This document shows, in pieces, positions 36,836 to 44,992 of a stretch of DNA of 64,000 nt; positions within the stretch are counted from its first letter, which is position 1; each line of letters opens with the position of its first letter. Source of the DNA: Promethearchaeota archaeon. GTDB lineage: Archaea > Asgardarchaeota > Lokiarchaeia > Sigyniarchaeales > SOKP01. Below the pieces are notes generated by a model. The model saw nothing but the letters and a program-made list of their open reading frames with translations, was not told the DNA's origin and did no database searches. The stretch spans positions 1-64,000 of the forward strand of contig JAFGGO010000027.1 in assembly GCA_016930515.1 (NCBI GenBank). The letters run 5' to 3'. The position numbers and the translations under genes are program-made.

Positions 36836-37750
36836 TTAACTTAATCCTAAGTCATGTAATTTATATTGGAACTTGCCCAATTTTCCCCCATAATTACCAG
36901 CAGAGATTCTTCTTACACCAGGTACTTTAACTGCGGCTTCGATTCCAAGTTTCATTGCTTTTTTTATCACGTCTTCCGTAGCACCATCTAAAATAATCTC
37001 GTAGACGCATTCATCGCCTTCTTTTAGTAAAGAGTTTTCAATCTTGCTCTTTAATGTTGGACAAAGAGGATCGTTTGTGGATGCCCCCAAGAAAGAGTAT
37101 TGGGATCCAACTTTAGAACCAGAACGAGCAATTCCTCCTGGAAAAGGAGCTATCACATTTTCTAGGTCCTTAATGGCTTCGATCGCCTTTTCGGCAGCTT
37201 CTAACCCAGAATCTTGGTCTTTTGATATAATAAGAAAATTACCTCCAGCAATTCCTTTCCCAGCTTTAGCAATGCTTTGTATGATAAATTCTCCATCCAT
37301 TACGGGGATTTTCCACGCCTCAAAAGGATAAACGCCTTCTAATTTTTCCTCGTACTTATCACCGAAATAACGCAAGTTTGCTCCTATCTTTGCTTCAAAC
37401 TCTTTCTCTGGTTCTAAAGAACCTTTTAAAGCGTCAAAACACGCCGTGGTAGGGCATGTGAGAACGCATTGTCCCAAGCGATTCATGAGGATAGTTCCAA
37501 CTTGTTTTTTGTCTTGAATGAAGAACATTACGATAACTCCTGGTCTCTTATCTGGGGTCTTATCCGCTGGAACCATCACATCAATGGCCGCTTCCGCATC
37601 GCAGTGGATTGTGGATGTACCATAACCAGTGGTTACCTGTGCCGCAATCCTTGCCCATTTTTCATTCTTGGCAGTGATTAAAATTCTAGCAAAAAATCCT
37701 CCAAAAGCCTCGCAATATGTATCTTCTATTTCTACTCCGTTTAATTCCAT
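36836..37750 (-). CDS. ftr: Formylmethanofuran:tetrahydromethanopterin formyltransferase
   Basis: Transfers the formyl group between methanofuran and tetrahydromethanopterin in the archaeal C1 branch of the Wood-Ljungdahl pathway. The N-terminus MELNGVEIEDTYCEAFGGF and blocks such as AQVTTGYGTSTIHCDAEAAI and GGNFLIISKDQDSG are typical of Ftr, and 304 aa is normal. The protein is cytosolic. It is divergent from mtd across a 172-bp spacer, so one intergenic region could control two consecutive C1 steps. Mch is 9 kb away; no formylmethanofuran dehydrogenase or Mer gene is in the window. Confidence 0.95.
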   Translation of the reverse strand: MELNGVEIEDTYCEAFGGFFARILITAKNEKWARIAAQVTTGYGTSTIHCDAEAAIDVMVPADKTPDKRPGVIVMFFIQDKKQVGTILMNRLGQCVLTCPTTACFDALKGSLEPEKEFEAKIGANLRYFGDKYEEKLEGVYPFEAWKIPVMDGEFIIQSIAKAGKGIAGGNFLIISKDQDSGLEAAEKAIEAIKDLENVIAPFPGGIARSGSKVGSQYSFLGASTNDPLCPTLKSKIENSLLKEGDECVYEIILDGATEDVIKKAMKLGIEAAVKVPGVRRISAGNYGGKLGKFQYKLHDLGLS

Positions 37751-37922
37751 TCTTACACACTTTTAATAATTGTTTATTGACAATAAAATGTAATTTTATG
37801 TCATTTCTAAATTCTCCTCATTTAAAAATGATTCTGATTTTGAACATTCGGGTTATAAACCTTAAAAAGTTTCGAAAATTTAGGAAGTTAACGATATAAA
37901 TTTGATATTTTAATTGGTTAAT

Positions 37923-38762
37923 ATGAGCGAAGATAAAATTTTAAAAATCGGTATTTTAAAAAACGGAACTATCGGGTCATCCTTATTGCTCGCGTTTCTT
38001 TTGGATGAGAGGGCTGAAGGACAGCGTATAAGCGTCGTGGAAGTTACCTCGGGACCCAAGATGCACCCTCCAGAGGTTTGCACGACAGTAATGGAAAAAT
38101 TATTGGAAATGAAACCTGAGTTAATCATCATGTCAAGCCCAAATGCGGCTTTAAAGGGGCCTAAAGCATGTAGAGATATGGCCGGACACATACCAACAAT
38201 AGTTATTTCTGATGCGCCAGCAAAAAAGGCGGTTGATGAGATAAAGGAAAAGGGAATGGGATACATATTGGTTGACGCAGACTCGATGATTGGTGCCCGT
38301 CGTCCTTTCTTGGATCCTGTAGAAATGAGCATTTTTAATTCGGATTTGTTAAAAGTTCTAGCAATTTCGGGAGCTTTGAGTGTTATTGCATTTGAACTCA
38401 ACAAGGTAATCATGGACATGCTCGAAGGTAAAACTCCAACGCTTCCAGAAATAATTATCGATTCCAAAACTGCAGTCAAGGCTGCAGGATTCTCAAATCC
38501 TTACGCCGAGGCAAAGGTTATTGCCGCATACGAATTGGCTTCCTCTGTATCTAAAGTTACTGGCAAAGCATGTTTTCAATTAAAAGAAAGAGAGGATTAC
38601 ATGCCATTGCTAGCAGCCGCACACGAAATGATGAAAACTGCTGCAGAACTATGCGTACAAGCGAGAGAAATTGAGAAAAGCAACGACACGGTCCTTAGGA
38701 CGCCTCATCACGCGAAACAACACTTCCTCAAGAAGGTCAAGCTTCACGATAAAGAAGAGTGA
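37923..38762 (+). CDS. mtd: F420-dependent methylenetetrahydromethanopterin dehydrogenase
   Basis: Interconverts methenyl- and methylene-tetrahydromethanopterin with coenzyme F420. The sequence IGILKNGTIGSSLLLAFLLDERAE and the block VTSGPKMHPPEV are specific for Mtd, and LVDADSMIGARRPFLDPVEM follows. The frame is open three codons upstream to a TTG, but the ATG at 37923 (MSEDKILKIG) matches the family start and gives 279 aa. It is divergent from ftr and followed by an oligo-T tract. Together with Ftr and Mch it supplies consecutive steps of the H4MPT branch and implies that the cell makes F420. Confidence 0.95.
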   Translation: MSEDKILKIGILKNGTIGSSLLLAFLLDERAEGQRISVVEVTSGPKMHPPEVCTTVMEKLLEMKPELIIMSSPNAALKGPKACRDMAGHIPTIVISDAPAKKAVDEIKEKGMGYILVDADSMIGARRPFLDPVEMSIFNSDLLKVLAISGALSVIAFELNKVIMDMLEGKTPTLPEIIIDSKTAVKAAGFSNPYAEAKVIAAYELASSVSKVTGKACFQLKEREDYMPLLAAAHEMMKTAAELCVQAREIEKSNDTVLRTPHHAKQHFLKKVKLHDKEE

Positions 38763-38777
38763 AATTGTAGTATTACA

Positions 38778-38818
38778 CCTTCTTTTTTGTATTTTTTTTA
38801 TTTTATTTTATTCAAAAT
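38778..38818 (+). terminator. Oligo-T tracts after mtd
   Basis: Two T-rich runs (CTTCTTTTTTGTATTTTTTT) lie 16-50 nt after the mtd stop, before a convergent gene. This fits archaeal factor-independent termination. Confidence 0.4.
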
Positions 38819-38873
38819 ATGATATATTAAACAATAATATAAAAAGGAAACAAGAATGATTAAGATATGAAAA

Positions 38874-39824
38874 TTAAATAGAGCTTCTCAAAAAGTCTTC
38901 AAGATTCTTGAGTTCTTCTCCATTCAAGGCGTTCATGACACCATTGAAAACTTCGGGTTTTTTATTTTTTGTAACGGCCATGATTACTCCAACATCTTCG
39001 AGTTGTTTGATAAGCACATAAGAATCGTCAGATTCGTAAACGATAGTTGATAACGAAAGAGGTGATGGATTCGTGTTTACGAGCAGCATGACTTTTGAAT
39101 AAATCTGATAAAGATTAGAGTCTAATGTTCCCATTTCCAATTTCATAAATTGTAGTGGTTTACTATCGAATTTTCCTATAGTTGAAGCGATGAGCAAGCC
39201 ATCTGGCTGGTTGAATAACATGTATTCTGAGAGCGATTCTGATTTCAATTCGTTTAACAAATGTCTTATCTTTCCTAATCTTTGCATGGATAATGTGTTT
39301 TTTTGAATCTCGTAATCTAAAATTTCAATTAGTCTGTGTTGGGCGCTCCCTTCCTTTACGGATACGGGAGTAAAAACAATCTTTTCTTTAATTTCTTTTT
39401 CCAAGTCTTTTGATAGAATCTCGTAGTAATCGTCTTCCCTAGAATTGTCCAAGTCAATCTTGTTCAATAATACATATATCTTATCTACATGGGGGCTAAA
39501 TTCCCATACATACGTGTGAAATTTATCGAAGATATCTTTTACATTAGCCTCTGGAGCAGCAGTATCCACCATAAATATTGCCGTGGTAATCTCTGAAAAG
39601 ATCAACTCGCGTTGGGATTCAGAAAAATACCTTTCCATGTAGCGTTCTTGCCCTCCAGCGTCCCAAATGTTTAACTCCATGATACCTCGAAAGATAAAAT
39701 TTTCTCGAGAAACGCCTTTGGTCGGCTTGAGGTTTATGACTTTCATGAAATTATATCCGAGACAAGTTGTTCTCATCAAGCTTGTTTTTCCCGCGTTTTG
39801 AGGACCAAAAATGAGAATTTTCAC
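38874..39824 (-). CDS. Rag/Gtr-like small GTPase with C-terminal roadblock-like domain
   Basis: Ras-superfamily GTPase of 316 aa. The P-loop GPQNAGKTS (7-15), DAGGQE (switch II), and LLNKID (base recognition) are intact. The GTPase domain ends near residue 185, and about 130 further residues follow (FNQPDGLLIASTIGKFDSK, VMLLVNTNPSPLSLS) that look like the roadblock/longin-type C-terminal domain of eukaryotic Rag/Gtr proteins. Those proteins sense nutrients at the lysosome; here the role is unknown but membrane or metabolic signalling is plausible. It starts at the ATG after a GAGG-like site (AAGGAGGT upstream on this strand). No lipid-modification motif is seen. Roadblock and longin proteins elsewhere in the window are possible partners. 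Confidence 0.85.
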   Translation of the reverse strand: MKILIFGPQNAGKTSLMRTTCLGYNFMKVINLKPTKGVSRENFIFRGIMELNIWDAGGQERYMERYFSESQRELIFSEITTAIFMVDTAAPEANVKDIFDKFHTYVWEFSPHVDKIYVLLNKIDLDNSREDDYYEILSKDLEKEIKEKIVFTPVSVKEGSAQHRLIEILDYEIQKNTLSMQRLGKIRHLLNELKSESLSEYMLFNQPDGLLIASTIGKFDSKPLQFMKLEMGTLDSNLYQIYSKVMLLVNTNPSPLSLSTIVYESDDSYVLIKQLEDVGVIMAVTKNKKPEVFNGVMNALNGEELKNLEDFLRSSI

Positions 39825-40189
39825 GATCTGATACCTCCTTGACTAATGGTTGTTTTAAAGGTCATTTTTTTTAAGTATTGTGCGTGATGGTTTATAAATT
39901 TCATAATCAAGCGTGAATTATGTTTTAATATTTTCAGAATTATATTCCTTTTTTTAAAATATTATACTAATTTTTGCTATTTAATATTTTTCTTTTTTTC
40001 GCCTTCTTTTCTTTTTATTTTATAAATACTCACTTGAATCGCATATGAAATCTCATTTAGAACTAGATAAACTCATTTTTCCCTCTAATTCTATCAATAG
40101 TTGAAATGTTTTAAGGATTGATAAAAACTCGAGGGACAAGAGCGATTGAAATAAATATAATTAAATATTTTGTTTTTTAAGTATTCAAA
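39825..40189. other. Intergenic region between Rag-like GTPase and apt
   Basis: These 365 bp hold no open frame that looks coding on either strand. Both flanking genes point outward. Two TATA-like elements are visible (TTTATAAATT near 39891 and TTATAAATAC near 40020), which may serve the two divergent genes. No RNA fold or repeat was recognised. Confidence 0.6.
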
Positions 40190-40747
40190 ATGCACGATAA
40201 AAAAACGAGAATGAGAAAAATGGATCTTTTAAAATACATACGCAATGTACCTAATTGGCCAAAAGAAGGAATTCAATTCAAGGATATAACGACATTATGC
40301 GTGGCACCCGAAGCTTTTAAAGAGGCTTGCGATCGATTAGTTACACATTACAAGGGAAAGGGAATCACTAAAGTTGCGGCGATTGAAGCGAGAGGATATG
40401 TCTTTGGATCAGTCATCGCCTATTTAATAAACGCAGGTTTCGTACTTGTCAGAAAGCCAGGAAAACTGCCCGCCGACACAATACAAGAAACTTACGAGCT
40501 TGAATATGGAACTGATACCATCGAGATGCACAAGGGCTCGATCAAAGAGGGTGAAAAAGTCCTCATTATAGACGACTTATTAGCAACTGGTGGAACCGCA
40601 AAAGCTGCAGCAAATTTGGTTGAAAAAGCTGGAGGTGTCGTTGCAGGAATCGGGTTCGTGATTGAGCTCACGGGGAGCTTACGCGGGCGGGAAAAACTTG
40701 AAGGATACGAAATATTTTCGTTATTAGATATCTCTGTAGAAGAGTAA
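40190..40747 (+). CDS. apt: Adenine phosphoribosyltransferase
   Basis: Converts adenine and PRPP to AMP. The PRPP loop VLIIDDLLATGGTAKAA (about 124-140) and the N-terminal segment NWPKEGIQFKDITTL are diagnostic; 185 aa is normal. A second in-frame ATG (MDLLKYIRNVPNWP) ten codons in would also give a family-length protein, so the start is uncertain by that much. Two methylthioadenosine phosphorylase homologues lie directly downstream, one convergent, so adenine released from methylthioadenosine would be recycled here. Confidence 0.95.
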   Translation: MHDKKTRMRKMDLLKYIRNVPNWPKEGIQFKDITTLCVAPEAFKEACDRLVTHYKGKGITKVAAIEARGYVFGSVIAYLINAGFVLVRKPGKLPADTIQETYELEYGTDTIEMHKGSIKEGEKVLIIDDLLATGGTAKAAANLVEKAGGVVAGIGFVIELTGSLRGREKLEGYEIFSLLDISVEE

Positions 40748-40796
40748 TTTTTTTAATATCTGATTTTAAACTCTTTTTTATTTTTTAACATTAGTT

Positions 40797-41675
40797 TTAT
40801 AAAATAGCACCTTCTAATGAGTGGTGGCAGGAACAATCCTTATCCATATCAATATTTGGGATAACAGTTTTCAATAATTTATTCAAATTTTCTGCGTTTT
40901 TAGCGATAGTCTCAAGGACCTCAGTCACATTTACTTCTAACTTGTTTATCGGGTTCCCGCATCTCTTGCATTTCAAAGCTTGTTCTACAATTCCACAATT
41001 TTGGCACTCTCCTGCCCATACATCCAAATCGGTCACCATCGCAACGCAACAATAACACATTTCCATTTCAGCAGCAAGAACAACTTCTGGATATGTAGTC
41101 ATTCCAACTACATCCGCCTCCCATTTGCGGAACAATTTAGATTCTGCTCTTGTAGAAAATCGTGGTCCCTCAATACAAACATAAGTGCCACCTTTTTGTA
41201 TCATCATTCCTTTATTATTTTTACCTGATTCAAAGAACAAGTCGTTTAAATAACTGCAATACGGTTCTGCTTGTCTAATGTGACAAACCTGACCTCCTTC
41301 GTAAAAACTATCTTTTCGATTTTTTGTTCTATCGATATATTGATCAACGAGAATAAATTTTCCTTTTTGGTGCTCGATCTTTAATGATCCTACGGCGGAA
41401 GGAGATATCACGAATTTAACGCCCATATTTTTAAGCGCCCACATATTAGCCCTGAAATTCAGCTTGTGTGGGGGGATATCGTGTCCCATTCCATGCCGAG
41501 TCAAAAATGCTATTTTTTTACCAGCAAATCTCCCAACTTTCAGATGGTCTGAAGTGCGACCATAAGGTGTATACGATTTGATTTCTTCCATATCTTCAAG
41601 ATAGAGCTCGGATCCTGTTCCTCCAATAATTCCAATAGCAACTTTGCTTTCTTCATATTTCATGGTTATACTCAA
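40797..41675 (-). CDS. Methylthioadenosine/nucleoside phosphorylase with inserted zinc-ribbon-like loop
   Basis: PNP/MTAP-fold phosphorylase of 292 aa. It has the phosphate and nucleoside motifs IGIIGGTGSELY, TRHGMGHDIPPHKLNFRAN, CIEGPRFSTRAESKLFR and VTDLDVW. Directly after DVWAG a loop with CxxC-x8-CxxC (CQNCG...CKRCG) is inserted where ordinary MTAPs have none, and a C-terminal CSC motif is present, as in some thermostable archaeal enzymes. It would release adenine or hypoxanthine from a thionucleoside or nucleoside. The paralogue at 42712-43461 is closer to canonical MTAP, so this copy may have another substrate. It is convergent with apt. Confidence 0.88.
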   Translation of the reverse strand: MSITMKYEESKVAIGIIGGTGSELYLEDMEEIKSYTPYGRTSDHLKVGRFAGKKIAFLTRHGMGHDIPPHKLNFRANMWALKNMGVKFVISPSAVGSLKIEHQKGKFILVDQYIDRTKNRKDSFYEGGQVCHIRQAEPYCSYLNDLFFESGKNNKGMMIQKGGTYVCIEGPRFSTRAESKLFRKWEADVVGMTTYPEVVLAAEMEMCYCCVAMVTDLDVWAGECQNCGIVEQALKCKRCGNPINKLEVNVTEVLETIAKNAENLNKLLKTVIPNIDMDKDCSCHHSLEGAIL

Positions 41676-41720
41676 TATTCAATTTGTTATATAATATTAT
41701 ATATAGTCTGACATATTATA

Positions 41721-42152
41721 CTACTCTATAATTATAATACCATTTAACTTGCATTGCTTCTTATAATAATTTAATAACCATTCATTCAAAATATTTTTAT
41801 TTTCATTTGGAAGATGGGAGTAATAAATTCATTTCTTTTTTAGAGTAATTTCAAAGGTTGATATGCAACGATATGGATTCTCAACCTTAGAAATAAAAGA
41901 CAAATCCCATAGATTATTGTGAAAACTATGATGTTCATCAATCAATCCCCTATTTCCAGAAAAACTTGAAATATAAGAATATTTCAACTCCATTACTGAA
42001 GAGAATCTTTCTTTTCCGATTGATTCAAGAATTATTGTTTCGAGAGAAGACTCGATAATTGTTGACTCGTTTTTACTATTCTTTTTTACTTGAATATCGT
42101 TTTTAATAAGCCTTTTAAAATAAAAGTATAGTGCATAAAATTTCTCCTCTAT
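41721..42152 (-). pseudogene. Decayed tandem copy of the adjacent 139-aa gene
   Basis: Not in the ORF track. Translating the minus strand in the frame that continues past the stop of the next gene gives a sequence homologous to it throughout: EEKFYALYFYFKRLIKND, then SVMELKYSY, HHSFHNNLW, and finally NENKNILNEWLLNYYKKQCK matching DENAEILREWLDYCKERCR of the intact gene. The codon where its ATG should be is ATA (42150-42152), and a TGA at 41829-41831 interrupts the frame at a position that is Gly (probably GGA) in the intact copy. The final stop is TAG at 41721-41723. A lost start plus a nonsense codon with conserved flanking residues indicates recent decay of a duplicate. Confidence 0.8.
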
Positions 42153-42185
42153 TATATTTTTTCTAATTTTTTTAAAAATTAAAAT

Positions 42186-42605
42186 TTAATCATCAATATT
42201 AATTCCATTTATTCTACATCGTTCTTTACAGTAATCTAACCATTCACGCAAGATCTCTGCATTTTCATCGGGAGAATAAGACCAATAAGTCCCAACATCT
42301 TTTAGAATAATATTTTCAAATCCATGTGGAATGTTTTCCCAATCTTCTCCCCATAGAGGGACGTTAAGAATCCATAATTTATTGTGAAATCTAGCTTGCT
42401 GCTCCTCATAGTGAGTTTTATATCTGTACACATTAACATTCGAATATTCCATATCCATTATTAAGCAAAAAGAATAAACCCCAATTATTTCAAAAATCGT
42501 TTGTCTTAAAGAAAAATTGGCATCATTAGTGTTTTTGTTATTATTTTCATCTTTCGATTTTAAAAACATATTAAAATAGTCAAATATTTGTTGAAATTCC
42601 TCCAT
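42186..42605 (-). CDS. Hypothetical protein, intact member of a tandem pair
   Basis: Not recognised. A 139-aa soluble, probably alpha/beta protein beginning MEEFQQIFDYFNMFL and ending YCKERCRINGINIDD. Aromatic and acidic residues are frequent (PLWGEDWENIPHGFEN, TYWSYSPDENAEILREW). There is no TM segment or known motif. A decayed duplicate follows directly downstream on the same strand in the same frame, which supports this being a real gene because the shared residues span the full length. It is divergent from the MTA phosphorylase gene. Confidence 0.7.
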   Translation of the reverse strand: MEEFQQIFDYFNMFLKSKDENNNKNTNDANFSLRQTIFEIIGVYSFCLIMDMEYSNVNVYRYKTHYEEQQARFHNKLWILNVPLWGEDWENIPHGFENIILKDVGTYWSYSPDENAEILREWLDYCKERCRINGINIDD

Positions 42606-42711
42606 TACATTTTAGTCATTTTATCAGCATTAATATTTTGTGTAAATTAACTAAAAAATAATTTATACCATTTTTAATTATATTTTCAAAAAAAACGATC
42701 TTGTGAATGAA

Positions 42712-43461
42712 ATGGTTAAAATTGGAATAATTGGTGGTTCGGGACTCGATGATCCTGATATTTTAAAGGATGCAAAGGATATAGAAGTAAATACAACTTA
42801 TGGAAAACCTACCTCTCCTTTAAAAATGGGAAAGATTTATGATGTGGAAGTGGTCTTAATAGCTCGTCATGGTAGAGAACACACTATTCCGCCAACGCAG
42901 GTTAATTATCGAGCTAACATACAAGCGTTAAGAGATCAAGGTTGTACTCATATTTTAGCCACTACTGCCTGTGGAAGTTTGAGAGAGAAAATTGTAAGAG
43001 GAGACTTCGTCATTCTCGATCAATTTATCGATTTCACCCGTTTAAGAAAGCTCAGCTTTTACGAAAAATTTCCTCCAGGAGATGCAAAGCACACGGCAAT
43101 GGCTCGCCCTTATTCGGAGGAATTAAGAATCTTTCTGATTGAAAGCGCTAAGGAATTAGGTCTTAAATATCACGAAAAGGGTACCGTTGTAACTATTGAA
43201 GGGCCAAGATTTTCTACAATTGCCGAATCTAAAATGTTTCGGTCATGGGGTGCTGATGTTATTAACATGAGCATTGCTACAGAAACAATGCTTGCTAACG
43301 AAGCGGGAATCCCTTACGCTGCAGTCGCTATGTCTACGGACTACGATTGTTGGAAGGAAGACGAGGCCCCGGTAACGTGGGAGGAAATACTCGAGGTTTT
43401 TGGAAAAAATGTGAGTAATGTCATAGCTTTATTAACTAATGTTATTAAGAAGATCAAGTAA
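42712..43461 (+). CDS. mtnP: S-methyl-5'-thioadenosine phosphorylase
   Basis: Cleaves methylthioadenosine to adenine and methylthioribose-1-phosphate. IGIIGGSGLDDP, ARHGREHTIPPTQVNYRANI, TIEGPRFSTIAESKMFR and STDYDCWKEDEAPVT closely follow canonical (including human-type) MTAP; the Asp in STDYDCW favours adenine-bearing substrates. The ATG at 42712 gives 249 aa and a family-like N-terminus; a GTG three codons upstream is also open. It pairs functionally with apt. The paralogue at 40797-41675 carries an extra cysteine loop that is absent here. Confidence 0.93.
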   Translation: MVKIGIIGGSGLDDPDILKDAKDIEVNTTYGKPTSPLKMGKIYDVEVVLIARHGREHTIPPTQVNYRANIQALRDQGCTHILATTACGSLREKIVRGDFVILDQFIDFTRLRKLSFYEKFPPGDAKHTAMARPYSEELRIFLIESAKELGLKYHEKGTVVTIEGPRFSTIAESKMFRSWGADVINMSIATETMLANEAGIPYAAVAMSTDYDCWKEDEAPVTWEEILEVFGKNVSNVIALLTNVIKKIK

Positions 43462-43617
43462 TAATTTTTCCTCAAATTTTTCTTTTTTACTTCATATATT
43501 AGAAAACTTCTTATGCAATAAAACACTTGTATTATCCAATAGAGATAAAATTGTAAGTAAATGCGAAAATTCTATTCGCGTTTCTGTTTTTAATTCTTTT
43601 TATTAGTGAAATTTAAT

Positions 43618-44916
43618 ATGGTAAAATTAACCTTTTTAGGTGGCTGTCGAGAGGTCGGCCGTTCTGGAATACTTTTGCAATCTAAAAACGGTTCTAAGGT
43701 CGTTTTAGACTACGGAATTCGGTTTAAAGGTAAGGAACGCCTTCCTAGCGAGATAGATACTGAAAATCTAAGTGCGATAGCCGTCACGCACTGCCACGTG
43801 GATCATTCCGGCGGCATTCCATTGTTGTATAAATCATCAAACGCTCCATTGTATACAAATCCAATAACGCTTCGGATTTCTGAGATTTTAATTAAAGACA
43901 TGCTAAATGTGTCTAAATTCGAATATCCTTTTGGAAAAGATGAATTAGATACCATGCGACAAAATGCAAAATTCTTAGATTTGGGCGTTCGCCAAAAAGT
44001 AAACGATGATATATATTTAACATTTTACGACGCAGGACATATTCCAGGAAGCGTTTCAATCTTGGCTGAGGTAGACGATAAATGCATTTTCTATACGGGT
44101 GACATTAATAACCAGGAGACAAACCTTGTAAATATTGCCGATCCCACGTTCGTTCCGAATATCGATGTTTTAATCACTGAAAGCACTTATGCTTTAAGAG
44201 AACACCCTTCTCGAATAGAAGTAGAAAAACGATTCGTAGAAAATGTAATAAATGTAACGGATAATGGCGGGAAAGTGCTCATTCCTGCCTTTGGAGTAGC
44301 ACGATCTCAGGAAGCCTTACTCATCTTGGAGAAATATAATTACGATGGTAAAATCTATATCGACGGATTAGCCCGAAAAATATGTAATGTATATCAAGAA
44401 TATCCTGAATATTTGAAGGATATCAATCGATTTGTAAAATCCTTGAAGCGAGCACGATTTATTACCGAAGAGAAATATAGAGACTCCGCCAAGCGTTCCA
44501 ATGCGGCAATAATAGCACCAAGTGGTATGTTAAAAGGAGGTGCTTCGATGAATTTCGTTAAATCCTTCTTAGAAGACCCGACATCGGCTATATATTTAGT
44601 TGGATATCAAGCAGAGGGCTCTCCGGGCCGGAAACTCCTCGATGAGGGTGTTTTTGAATACAAAGAAAGAATCCGAAGAAAGAAAATAAATGGTACTCTT
44701 GTTGCGAAGTGTGATAGGGAATATTTTAACTTTTCAAGCCACGCTGATGGGTTACACCTCCACGAATACATTAACGGATTAAAATTTCATAACAATTCGA
44801 AGGATATATTTTGTGTTCACGGAGATAATAAGTCGGCAACTTTCTTTGCAAAGGAGCTAGTCCAAAAGGGATTTAATGCCGTCGCTCCAGAACAAGACGA
44901 AACTTACACAATATGA
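43618..44916 (+). CDS. Beta-CASP metallo-beta-lactamase nuclease (aCPSF2-like)
   Basis: Zinc-dependent RNA-processing nuclease. The metallo-beta-lactamase ligands are THCHVDHSGG (about 60-69), DAGHIPGS and FYTGDIN; the beta-CASP motifs include ITESTYA (acidic), a conserved His in FSSHADG and CVHGD near the end. At 432 aa with no N-terminal KH domains, it resembles archaeal aCPSF2 more than aCPSF1. The open frame begins at a GTG, but the ATG at 43618 (MVKLTFLGGCREVGRS) matches the family start. It is cytosolic and likely acts in RNA 3'-end formation or decay. It is convergent with the RecJ-like gene. Confidence 0.9.
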   Translation: MVKLTFLGGCREVGRSGILLQSKNGSKVVLDYGIRFKGKERLPSEIDTENLSAIAVTHCHVDHSGGIPLLYKSSNAPLYTNPITLRISEILIKDMLNVSKFEYPFGKDELDTMRQNAKFLDLGVRQKVNDDIYLTFYDAGHIPGSVSILAEVDDKCIFYTGDINNQETNLVNIADPTFVPNIDVLITESTYALREHPSRIEVEKRFVENVINVTDNGGKVLIPAFGVARSQEALLILEKYNYDGKIYIDGLARKICNVYQEYPEYLKDINRFVKSLKRARFITEEKYRDSAKRSNAAIIAPSGMLKGGASMNFVKSFLEDPTSAIYLVGYQAEGSPGRKLLDEGVFEYKERIRRKKINGTLVAKCDREYFNFSSHADGLHLHEYINGLKFHNNSKDIFCVHGDNKSATFFAKELVQKGFNAVAPEQDETYTI

Positions 44917-44992
44917 ATTATACTCCATTTTAAAGAAAGATTTCCATCTTTAGAGTTTTATATAGAATATAATAGGAATCGGTCTTTTGTGT

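Noticed and set aside
37910-38479. 189-aa minus-strand ORF opposite mtd
   Set aside because: Mtd on the plus strand is unmistakable; the antisense translation has no family features.
39825-40189. Possible RNA gene in the longest intergenic gap
   Set aside because: No tRNA-like arms, GC-rich stem or repeat was found; the sequence looks like ordinary AT-rich promoter DNA.
41829-41831. TGA as a selenocysteine codon in the decayed copy
   Set aside because: The intact paralogue has Gly here and not Cys, the start codon is also lost, and no SECIS-like structure was seen.
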